From NCBI RefSeq assembly GCF_040581485.1, contig NC_090131.1, positions 1,612,001 through 1,676,000 on the forward strand: DNA of 64,000 bases. Direction: 5' to 3'. This document shows positions 26,201-38,600 of the stretch, in pieces. Below the pieces are notes generated by a model. It did no database searches. It was not told where the DNA came from and was given only the letters and a program-made list of their open reading frames with translations. Origin of the DNA: Linepithema humile. Its lineage: Eukaryota > Arthropoda > Insecta > Hymenoptera > Formicidae. How positions within the stretch are numbered: the first letter of the stretch is position 1; every line of letters begins with the position of its first letter. A program made the translations under genes and the position numbers.

Positions 26201-29200
26201 AAAGAAAGCAATCTCAGTTAATGATATCTATTATTTAACCGAAGAAATTGTATAATAAAATAATTTTATTTATTTATAGAAATAATAAAAGATTTCACAA
26301 TAAAATTATGAAATATCCTATTTTATTATTTGATTCATCGAAAATTTTTATGAGAAAAGATTGCGCTATCCCACGATAACTAACGGTCGAAGAATCTGAA
26401 TTTAATCCGATTGCGTTAAGAAACAATGGATCGCGTTTTCCGCGCCGGCTACATTCGTCGTGGCGAGATCACGGCGCGGCCACATCCCCAGACCAATCGG
26501 CCGGCTCGTGCCTTCTTATCGCGGCGGCGATCAATAAAGTCCCGGGAGGAGGAAAGAATCCGCTCTCCCTTCGCTGCCGGTGACGACGACGACGTCGACG
26601 ACGACAAGGAGAACGACGACGTACCGCGACGCCGAGGCGGAGGTGGTGATGGTGGATACAAAAGGAAGGGAGGCGAAAGAAGCCGGACCGTATTCCCGGT
26701 GGGGGATCGTGAAGGAGGATGGTGGTGGTAGACACGGAGTTGATAAGGGTTAATTTCGTACGAGGAGCGAGCCACGGTCGCGCGCGCATGAGAAGCGAGC
26801 GCAGAAAGGAGAGGGTGGGTGGGAGAGAACGCAGCCTTGCGGTCCAACGACTGTGTCCGGTTGTGATTCTTGCGCCTGCCCCGAGAGTGACGTTCGTTCC
26901 CTCAACGGAGGGTCCTTATTCTTCTCTGTCTCACCCCCGAGCCACCCTCGCGCCCGTTTCCGTCGGGTAATCGCGCAAGCGCATTTCGGTCTCGCTCCGC
27001 TCAGTCCGCATCAACGCTTCGGCGTGACGTAACGGCACGATCCCGGTGGGTTTTCATGCTCGCACCGAACCAAGTCATTCGTCGCCGCCGAGACCGCTGG
27101 AGCTTGAATATAAACTCGCGACGCTCGCCGAGGTGCCTGACGGCCGTTAGAGACGTGGTTAAAACGCCGACGATGCCACCAGCGCTCGCTCCTGATAATG
27201 CCGCAACAGTGAGACCGACGGAGAGTGCATCTATCTCGCGGGATTACGAATGTTACCTTTGTAGGTGCGTTTGTCTCTAGCTCCAGCAGCTCTGGAATGA
27301 ACCGATGGAATTAACTACTATTGCTCGGGCTTATGTACAAATCCTCTGTGTGAACCCTGAAGATTTACATTCTCTTCCGTTGCAACCAAGTCATTTATTT
27401 GCTCGTAGAATCATTCAGAAATTACGTTTTAGTGATTACAGTTTCTAACTTTTTTTTATAAATTATCATTTCATTTCTTTCTATTGCGCTGTGTGTAATA
27501 ATAAATTATGTCACATATAATTAATACGTTCGTTCCGGACTCATAAGTTCCTTTGAAAGATGTACTTTTAGTTAGAAACAAATGATTTTCGTAAATCACA
27601 CGGTGCATTTCACGGTAATCTGCACAAATAAAATTATGTTCCATCATTTGATATGAGCGAGTTAAAACAGCGAACATCTCGTACTTAAATGAATGCCGCG
27701 GTGGTTGAAAGCAGCCGCAAACGACGAACTATATCTTCCAATTACTACATCGCCCTCTTTCATCAGGTTTAACGACGAGAACGTTTATTGCTCGAGCCAT
27801 TGACTGCAGGCATTCCGAGAGTCGAGATAGTCGCGGGGGAGAGATTTTACGCGTTCGCGCGAAAACCCCCGGAAGCCGCAAAATGGATCTAAAGATTTTA
27901 CGCAAATCTTCCGTCCCCTCCTTTGGAAATCGGGTTAAACTGCCGTCGTCAGGACGGACAAGTTGCCTTACTGCCACCGTAGATTCATTACTACGCTCAC
28001 CCAACTCACCCTCCTCTTTTGCTTTCGCTTCTCGTCGTTTTCATGCCTTTCCCTCTTCGCCGAGAATTATCCGTTCTCTTCCTTCCCCACGCCAATCGCC
28101 GCGCACGGAGAATAATTATCCTCTGTAGGCTTACAGATAAAAGATCCCCTTAGCCTGTCGCCCCGATGAAAACCTTAGTCCTCCTCCTTTCTAACACGTT
28201 CTCATAAATCACGGTAATTCAGAAGTGTCGATGGCTGCTCGGGACGCTTTTTCCGCGTTGAATATGCGAGAATGATAAGGTTTCAGAAGTGTTATAAATC
28301 TATTTAATCTCTCCATTCTTCTGATCTTTTATTTATGCCGTTTCTTTTATTCAAATATTAAAATGCTGCTACATTATTTAATCATTTGCATCCAATTTTG
28401 TTATCGTGTAATTTGTTATTTATTAAATGACTTTAAAGTTTTCTCATAACATTCTTGTATGGTTTTCAAAATTCTTTTTAATCAGAATATATAACTTCAA
28501 ATTTTATATTTATTTTATTCGTGTCATCGATATATATTAACATACTACTTTTTATTCTTATATAATTTTTTTATTAATTTCTCGCTTGTAATTAAACGAT
28601 TCTGAAACTATACCAAGCTATAATTCGAGAGATCGCGTGACGTGATAAATAATAATATTATAACAATCTCAATGAGTTTTTTTCACAATTTTAAGCACCA
28701 GGCTAATTCATTAATAATTTAAAGTTTTTATCAATTCTTATCAATCTTGAGCATATGAAAAATATTTAGTACTAATCACATGTTGTAAAGTTATTTTAAT
28801 CACAGTTATGTAATAATCTAATGTTAACATCTTTTAACACGGCTATGCAATTTGATCTATTATCGCGGTAATATTTTTATCTCGCGAAAGATATATTCCG
28901 GAATGATAATGCAGACCGAGGGAAAAGCCGACGTTTTATAAAAGTGGAGAATTAAAGCACGGAAATGTCGGGCTAAATACGATTTAACCTTGCGGCGGGA
29001 TTTCAAATGGAACACTTGCTTCATTAAGAAGCTTGGAACGTCGCCTGAATAATAAGCGAGAAAGCCGACGGGGGGAGCGCAGAGTTAGAGCGAATAAGTC
29101 GTATTTTAATTTCTACACGGCGCCAGGGACTTATCGTCGTCTTTTACAATTGCGCTTCGAACGGGAAAAGCCTTTGTCGATTCAATTTCAAGTAGATGCC

Positions 29201-30485
29201 GGCGAATCGAAGATAATTGGATTCCGATTCTGGTTTATTAAGAGATACTTTATTGGCGTGCACAGATGGTCTCAGCAAGAAGAAGAAGAGGAAACTAGGA
29301 GGCATAGGCGGTATTTATTCCGGCGTCTCGGTTTCGCAACTTCTGGCACAACGAGAGAGGGCTATTGCTGCGGTCGCGGCATCTGGAGTTCAAGGTTCAC
29401 CGGTGCCTAATGGATCGCAGGTAATTGAGTCGTGGCTTTAATTGAATCGCAAATTATTGGGGTTCCTTTTTAACCTAAGAATTATACCGTAGCGCGTGAT
29501 TTGTTTTAATAATTAACAGTACGTAGTGTTTCGATTGTTCTGTATATTAAGTGAAGCTAGTGTAATAATGTTATTATAAAGTAGAAGTTTTGTATAAATA
29601 TTCGTAGAAAAATTAGTACACATCTATTCAAATATTTACGTATGATTATTTGATTTTTAGGTATGGCCAATTGCGATCCCGAATTTGCAAGTCCAGCAAA
29701 ACGGCCAACAGATCTGTCATCAGTCTTTAAATTCACCTTCCCAGAATGATGTGAACAGTTGTGCGAGAAATCCTCAGCAAAGGCTAAATCAACACAACAT
29801 GTCGGGCATGCTGATGGGCAACCCGCTGATAATGAATCAGCAGGGTACCAATTTCAATAATATGAGTCAGCAGCAGCAGCAGCTTTTGCAACAGCAACAT
29901 CAACAATTGATCTTACAGCAACAGCAGCAGCAACAGCAGCAGCAGCAGCTTATCCAACAGCAAATATCGCAGCAGCAGCAGAATTCACAGCAGTTGGTGC
30001 CGCATCAGCAACAATTGCAACATATGCAGATCCTACAGCAGCAGCAAGAACAACAACAGCATCAGAACACCGTAAATCAATTAGTACAGCAGCAAGCTCC
30101 TCATTACATCAATCAGCTGAATCAACAGTCGTTGCACGTGATGCAACAGCAACAGCAGCAGCATCTGAATCAGCAGCAGCAGCAACAGCAGCAGCTGCAT
30201 TTGCAACAAATTCAAAAACATAACATGCAACAGCAACAGCACTTGCCTCAGGAAGTGGAGCAGCAGCAGTCGACGAATTACAATTCTCAGCACCCGACTG
30301 AAAATTACGTGCATCATATGCAATCGTCGCAAGTGCCGAATCAAACCGGCCTTCATCCGCAATTGCATCAACTTCATCAACATCAAATGCAATCTCAGCA
30401 GTCACAACAGAATCAACACGCTATGCAATCTCAATCGACGGATCACTTCCAGATGCAGATTCAACAGCAGCTTCAACAGCAGCAG

Positions 30486-30517
<32 letters not shown>

Positions 30518-32642
30518 ACAATTATCTCAAGTTTGCATTCAGCAGCAATATTCAAATCAACAGCTAAATCATCATTCTGTGGACGTCATGCAGCAGCAAA
30601 CCGGTTCCACTGTCATGACCAATATGAACGCTACTGATATTCAAAACAGACTCAACCGAACACCATCGGTTACCGAAGAAGATCTAAACGTGAAACAATT
30701 ACAGCAACAGCAACAGCAGCAGCAACTATTGTTACATAATAATTCGATTCAGCGGCATCACGTGGTTCAAAACGGCGGCTTGTCGAATAGCCCGCACGAG
30801 AACGTTCAGCGGATGTACGCGCAGAATCAAGTACAATATCCGGTAAGAAATTTCGACCCTTCGAAAGGAACGAACGCGGACGCTAAAATGGGACCTCAAC
30901 AGCAGTTTGTTCTGTCGAATCACACGGGAAGAAGCCCGAACGCCAGCCACGCTGTCGAAGCGCAGCAATCTGGTATGGGACCAAACGGGCAGCCCGGCAG
31001 TATGCATTTCAACAACAGAACGCCACCGTGGCAGCAGAATCGCGCCGCGGTCGTGTCCCATCAACCGTCCGTTGTCACGGTGCAGAATATCACCTGCAAC
31101 TCGTTCGACCGTGTGCCGCCGCTTCATCATCACATTCCACAGGCCTCTACTTGGACGGACGAGGCCGCGCGGAAAAAGGCGAAGTCGAGTAAAATAATAG
31201 TGAAAAAGCAGCGGCAGCACGGCGTTGCAGAATCGTCGAGAACGAACAACGGATTAGAGCACTCGGCAGCGAGTCCGGTGGACGAATTCAACGAGAAGAA
31301 TCAGCAGAATAATGGTCAGATAGGTTCGACGTTCAACAGCAGCGGCCCTTCGTTCCTAGAGGATCCCAGTGGGTACCTCGCCCAGCAGACGGCGCTGCTG
31401 AACAGCACGATATCGAGGCAGACCGGTGTCAGTAGTTCTCAAGTGAGCATGCTGAATAACAATTCGAAAGCCTCGCCTCAGACCAGTCATGGCACACACG
31501 TGCCCAACAATACCTATCTTCCTCAACCAAAGCCTTCCTCTATTGCCAGTCCCACGAATACCTCGTCCTTCGCTTCCGTAAAGAATCACGCGACCTCGCC
31601 GGTCGTCGTACATAGCAGTATGACGCCGACGTCGAGCAACAGCGGCACGGATTCCGAGAGCAGCCCGTGTCAGGGCTGCGTCACCAGCGCCGATACTCAA
31701 TCTTACATCCAGGATCAGTATAAACAGCAGATGCAGCGGCAGTACCTGATGCACACGGATCAGCGCGAGGATCCTGTTACGTCATCGACGTTCGGCGAGC
31801 GATATCAAACGAACAACCAACAGCAAGTTGACTCTAGACCAATACAAGGCGGCACTGTGAGCACGAGTCATGGATCTCCTATTGGCACCAACAGTCCGGC
31901 CAATTCGGACACGCCGGCGGCTTCGACACCTGGAATCTCGCAACCGGCGACTCCGCAGAGCCTGATTTCGTCGCAACCGGCGACGCCGCACAGCTACTCG
32001 CAACCACCGACGCCTCATTCGCACGTGTCGGGCCAAATGCCACCTCAAACGCTGACGCCACAAGCGCAGCAGCCGTCGCAATCTTTGATTGGCAGCGGTA
32101 TTCAAGAACAAAGGTCCGAAACTCCAAATTCGGTTACAATGAGTTCTAGCGGCATTCCACCTAGTACTTCGCCATCTCAAACATCCTCCTCCGCGTCGGA
32201 CAATTTGACGTCTCAAGTGAAACGGCAAATAACGACGAGGCAAAATTCTCTGGATGGATATCAACCTCATCCTCATACTGTCAATGCTGTTTCCAGAATA
32301 CCTATAAACACTTTCAGTGGAACATCGTCCGTGATAACAACTATGGCGAGCGGTCATACAGTGAGCAGTAATACGATCACGTCTGTCTTGGCCGGAAGGG
32401 CGAATACCGCCACCGTTTCAATAAACACACCGTCTGCGATATCTAATCTTCTGCCGAACAAGCCACAGCATCAAGCGCAATCGAATATATCGGGTACTTC
32501 AGTTTCCACTCAGTCTTCTGCCCCGCATAGTCAATCCGCGACGATGAGCGTATCCAAATCTCCGCTCGAAATGGTCCAGAGCGTTGTTAGTAGCATACAA
32601 GTACCTCAAGCAAGTGCGAATTCATCGATGCAGCCTCAAAAT

Positions 32643-32689
<47 letters not shown>

Positions 32690-35600
32690 ACAACAACAGC
32701 AGCAACAGCAGCCGCAGCAACAACACCCGCAGGCCAATGTTCAAGTTCACAACGTTCTCACTTCTGGTGGAATACTAAAACATCCTGCCGGATCGACATT
32801 ACCGCCCGGTCATATATTAGTATCCAGTGGTGGTCAACTCATAATGGCAAGCACCGGATCAACAATCAACGGCGTCATGGCGCCTCCACCGCCGAAAATT
32901 ATCTCCAATGCTAATTCTATGCCACCACTGTCAGTTTCGCCAATGGTTACCAGCGTGACTGGTGCTGTCAGCCAAGTTATTCCCGCGGTAGGTGTTGCCC
33001 AGCAAGTCATAGGACAGCCCACAGTACTCGTGAACACTATTCAAACACCGGTACTGATTCAACCTGGCGTGATGACAATGGACGGTATAAGCCAAAACGT
33101 ACAGATACCACATCTGACTGTCGCCACCGGCAACGTAATACAGAACACTCAGTCGATTCTCGACGCGAATCAGGATGTGTCTAGAGCTGTCACCGCCAAT
33201 CAAAGCATGACTGTGAATCGACAGCCAGCGCTGCTATCGCCGGAATCGGCGATAACCAAGAAGAAAGCGTACAAGAAGCGGAAAACGAATCCACAGACCG
33301 TGGCGTCGATGCTGCACATTGCTTCGTCCCAGCAAAATGCCGGTATGCTGATGCAGTCGCAGTCGAACTTTGCCCAGCAAAACTTTCAGACTCAGAGCAT
33401 AGGTGGACCTATGCTCCAAGCGCTGACTATTGTGCCTGGCAAAGCTGGCGCGCCGGCACAGCTCGTGATGAACGGTCAAACCGGCGCTGCATCTCAATTC
33501 AATACGCAGCAGATAATCACGAATCCTCAACCAGCGCAGCAGATTAATCTTCTTCAACCGGTTAACTTGTTAAACGGCACGACCGGGATGGTTCAGAATT
33601 TCCCCACCATCCAGCAATTTATCGTTCCTGGCTTAGGCAGCATGGTTATGTCTGCCGACGGCACGGCTACATTATTACAAGATACGGGTAACATCGGGAT
33701 GCAGCTACAGATACAGAACGTCAATGGTCAGAACGTGCTTACGCCAGTTCAAAGCCACGGCGGCATATTTAATCCGAGTCAAAGCATATTGGCCGCCGGA
33801 CCAGCTGGAATGGTTATACGGGCGCCACAAGCGACCAGTGGAAAGATAATACAACAGCACAGTCCTGGAGCGCAATTTCTATCGCCAAATAGCGGTCAGT
33901 TCCTGGTGAACGGAACGACGTCCTTCGGAAATCAACTAAGCCCGATAGTCGCAAACGTCAGTCCGAATCAGCAAGTAACGTTCAACACCTCGCAAGTGAG
34001 ACCACCGAATATGCAAGGTCAGCAGGAATTTATACAGATGAACGGGCAGACGCTCATGGTACCTTGTGCGACCGCGCAGAACATCGCCGTCTCTTCAGCG
34101 TCGAATCAACAGAACACAACGTTCGTCCAGCAAAACACGACGATCGTGCAGCAGCAAACGACTATGGTTTCAAACAATCAGATACCGAATTTTCAAAGTG
34201 CAGCTTCTAACGGCGGACAAACTGTCGATCCTTCTTTAAATCTCGATCACAATCAGTCGTACATTTTGAGTTCCGGCATGATTCAAGGAAAAACAGCATC
34301 CTCTTCGCCTAAAAGCGGCGTGAATTCGCCGTCGTCCGATCAAAACGTCGAGCAACAGCAGTATGTATTAGCCAGTAGTAGCACAACCGTCGTGGAGAAA
34401 ACGGCTCAACAGAACGAACAGCACAGTCCACTTATGGCGAGGCACTCCGTGTCGACGCAAACTGCCGGAAATCAAACGAATGTGGCGCAATCGGCAATGA
34501 TGAGACAGGGATCACCTCCTGACACGACTACTCACAGTCCAGGAAACAGTCAAAGGTCTAACAGTCCTGCCGTGGATACCACTACACACGGCGCAGCTTC
34601 GCCAGCGCCTCCGATCACCGCTAGACATCACTCGTCGTCCACGGTATAATTTGGAACAAGATTAGCTTGCTTAATTCTTATTAGAAGAATATGCATATTT
34701 TTCATTGTAAAAAGAAAATATTTCTGTTAAGATTCTTTCTCGGTAATAAAGAATCGTGTATATTAATTATTCACGGTATAGTTTGGAATAAGATTAACTT
34801 GTTTAATTTTTAGAAGAATATGCATATTTTTTATTGTGAAAATGACGAAGAAAATCATTTTAACTTTTTCGTCTTTATGTTTTCAATATCAAAGCTAAAA
34901 ATGTGCAAGATTCTTTCTCGGCAATGAAGAATTTTATATGTATTAATTATCTTGCCATTTTATATTTTCAGCCTATGGTTCATTGCGTGTCAAGCAGCGA
35001 ACCAGACTCAGGTGACGCGCAAATGGCGTCGGAGGATTGGAGAATGCAGGGTATCACCACCAAGGAGATCACTTTGAATCAACCGAGCCTGCATGGAAAG
35101 ACCTACGTGGAGTCAACGGTGACCACTGGGATCCAGGTTGGTACCCACGTAGAGCAGGTCAACCGTCATCTAACTGTAATAGACATGCACCAGCCGGCCG
35201 ATACGACACACCCAGAAAACACATACGCTGACTCACAGGAGTATATGGACACATCATCACCAAATCATTCCATTAATTCAGACACAATGGACCACTCTAC
35301 CGTGGAAGACCAACTAAACGTCAGTAAAGAAATGACAGACGTTCCCTATTCGGAGATCGAGGTCAATCCGTTGCCAATCATAGGTCACGGTCATTATCAG
35401 CCAATTCTCTATCACGGCCAGCATTATGTCCCCAATGCGAACGTTTATCGACAGCAAGCCTTAGTGCCAGATCACGCACATTACACTATGTTGCCGCAAG
35501 TTAATGACAAGTTCGAGGAGAAACCGTGCGTTGATACGAATCGCGTCAATACTCAGATCGTGCAGCATGCCATGGAGCAAGACGAAATTGATCAAAATTC

Positions 35601-38600
35601 CGACGAGAAGACATTGGAACGACATAATACCGGGATTTCTTACTGTTCGCAAAACGTCGGTTATCCAGAAAAATTCGTCAACGTTAGTATCGCGTCATCC
35701 GGCCTCTATCCGCACTTGTACAATTATAGATCTGATCCTAACGGCATTGCTGTTGTTAATTACACGCCTAATAAGCAAACTTACATTAATCCATATATTT
35801 ATAATCAATTCATATATGCGCAAGAAGGTGACGATGCTGAGGAGAGTGACTCGTCGTCGGACGAGTGACCGCAGCTTTCTCTTTGCGCGGTTTTATCAAA
35901 TTATTTTTGTAAATTGAAAATGGAATAGGCACCAGTGGCATTATTAGATTGCGATCGGTTCACGCGATAATATTCGATAATATTAAGTTTGTAATTAGTT
36001 TGTATTTAACGTTAATAATTTTTACATTTGCACTGTAACGTGAGAGCGTATACGTACGCTCGTTTATTTAGCGTTATTATTTAAATGGTAGATTGCAATA
36101 ATGTAATTGTACTATTAATCGTGTTAATCAGAACTAATCAGGACTCTTTTTATATAACAAAAAAATAAATTTTTTCTGAACAAAAAATATCCTTCTGATA
36201 AAAATTATGAATATATATACCTGATGAAAAAAAAGTACCTTGCAATGTAAGCATGCGTAAACAGAGTTTGAGTTTGTCTCTTTTGGTATCATCGTTTGCA
36301 TGCATCGATGAGTTAAATTTGTCGCGTGATTTCTGCATCGAAAGCATCGGAGACATCGAACTTTCGTGATTACTTTAGTGATCTACTTTTTTTCTTTTAA
36401 TTTTATTTACTTCTTTTTCTGTATTGTCCGAATTAGAGTTGCAAAAGCGCTCTTGTCTCCTATGCTCAGTCGAGAGAGAAACTATAAAGTCCTTGTGGAC
36501 CATGAAACGGGATTTAAATAGAGAAAAAAATAATACATTGGCACTCTGAATGACCTTTACACTGAAATGATATTAGCATGCGATTGGTAGGCTTGTGCCT
36601 GAGTTGATCGAGTTGTATTTGACAGATCTATACGTCAGAGACGTTGAAGCAAGCCGAAGGTGTGGTGAGCACGGTGAGGTGCGAGGGCAGGGAACATGCC
36701 CTCGGCCGCGGAATCAAGCGAAAGCTGGACTCCATCCATTCCATGCATTCTACTCTGCATGAAGACCAAGATGGTCAGTATTGTACGGTACTCTTAGAAC
36801 TTAATCATATACGAGTAGTCAAAGTATTTCCGCTTAGTAGCAAAAGTATTCTGCGAAGAAACTTTCGTAATGGCCGACGTAACGAGAGAAGAAGCACGGA
36901 TTTTGGCCGGATAAACTTTCAATTTTGTTATAGAATACATTTCTTAAGTTTCTTTGTCAGGATGTTTTTTTATGACAGCGAGAAACGTGAAGCATTGATC
37001 GTTGCTGTGCCAATTTTACTTTTACTGGCTTATTCGCGAGAAAAAGACGATGCCTTCCCGTTGCTCTTTGTCACTAGATATAATTATCATATGAATGTTA
37101 CTATTAAGAATGCTTCAAATTACAACTTCATTTTCACTGACTCATCTTGTAACTTAATGAATTACATGCTCGTAAATTATCTAATCATCGGCATTGTTTA
37201 ATTCGGCTTGCTATTTCAACCAATTTCACGTGCTACGTGTATCGCCAATTTGCCTATCAATAGTTTATTTATTGGTTTATTTATTTCGCTTGTGCATGTC
37301 TGCTAATATCATTGCATGGCGAAGTATCGCTTTGGTGGCAGCTTTTTTTCGCAATATTCGAAATTCTGCGCTCAAATTGGATCGTTGGGTCGAGAGGGAT
37401 CACTCGTCCCTCTTCATATCGGGGCTTCATGCCGGAAAAATGCACTATTTTGTGCGAACTCGGAGCTGAGTTTACCGAATCAGTCTATGATAGCGACTTT
37501 ATTCATTCTAATGTCGCATTATTAATCACATTAACGAGAAATCGAGGAAGGCAGGTAAGTGGCGCTAATACTAAAAAAAAAAAAGAAAAAAAAAGAAAAA
37601 AGACTCTTATTCATCACGTACGAGCCTTCAACACGTCGCTTGTGGAAGGAAGAAATAACTGTTTTGATCATTGTAAATATAATGTAATCTTCCAAGGTTC
37701 CTTTTTTGCGTTTACTAATTGGCTGTCAGGTTTGTTAATACCCACGCAATTACATTCTCATCCGAGTAGCCAAGGGGCTTGAATCATACGTTCATTTCGG
37801 AAGGGGTGTGGCTCACTATCGTGTGTTATTTCGACATATCTTGTACATATACATCTTTACGTTTTACGTACAGCATGTGCATATTCCCGAGGATGGAGGT
37901 AAAAAAAATCCCGCAACGATTGAAAAACGTTTGCAATAGAATAAAGCTACGAAGATGAAATAGAATCAAATATTAATAATAACACATAAAGTTTAATTAC
38001 GTAATTATGGCACGGTAAATGCTATTGTATTTAAATAGTTATCACAACCGGAATTGAATTGCTGTAAAATATAAATTTTTTTATTCCAGCATCGAGAATA
38101 ATAAATAAAAAGTGATGATTTTTACAATTTGTTAAAAATTGAAAAAACTTGGATCCTGTAAATGTTATAAATTTCTATAAAAAATGCTTATTTGTTTGAA
38201 ATATCATAAATGGAGAGATTTCGCCTCGCAAAAATAAATCGTGGAAAAAGGGAATATAAAACGAATGATATTCACATTGGCAAAATATCATTGCATGTGT
38301 TCGAACCATCTGATATTTCATTCTGCCTCTGATCTCACCTACCACCATTGAATGAAGCTACTAATCGTATTTAACGAGCACACATGCGAGCAAGAAGCAC
38401 ATTATTACGATACTACTGGACAAGTAGTTCAACCATCAGTTTCGAACATCCCTCTGCGACACGCACCATAAGCATATCGGAACGTTTTGCTGTTATGCGT
38501 TGCACATCTTAATCGAGATCAATACAGGTATATCAGATGGAAGTTACGCGGTGTCGTGTATATTTACAGACGTGTTTGGCACAGTACAATTGAATTATTT

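Larger units (their letters stand above)
23285..29265 (+). other. 5.98-kb intron between visible exons 1 and 2
   Basis: Phase-1 intron bordered by AAAG|GTAAAA and gtgcacag|ATGG. Mostly AT-rich, with an AC microsatellite at 25028-25052, a 9-bp tandem repeat at 26009-26036 and a GC-rich island at about 26400-27290. No additional exon with family resemblance was seen. Confidence 0.7.

Noticed and set aside
26426..26847. Overlapping frames rich in Asp, Gly, Arg or Ser on both strands
   Set aside because: Low-complexity translation of GAC/GGAGG-rich DNA; better described as a GC-rich island.
27056..27280. Frame starting at ATG with a possible donor at 27255 (GTAG|GTGCGT), considered as an alternative first exon
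   Set aside because: It leaves two bases at the donor, but the next known exon at 29266 needs one, so the frame breaks.
30081..32357. Long antisense frames (30081-30392, 30732-31220, 31356-31754, 31782-32357)
   Set aside because: They mirror CAG-rich and GC-rich coding sequence of the giant exon and encode Leu/Arg-rich shadows.
37312..37782. 156-codon frame with a strong donor GGCAG|GTAAGT at 37554, considered as a cassette exon
   Set aside because: A cassette here must end in phase 1, and that frame has several stops just before the donor; the donor is probably unused or part of a non-coding event.
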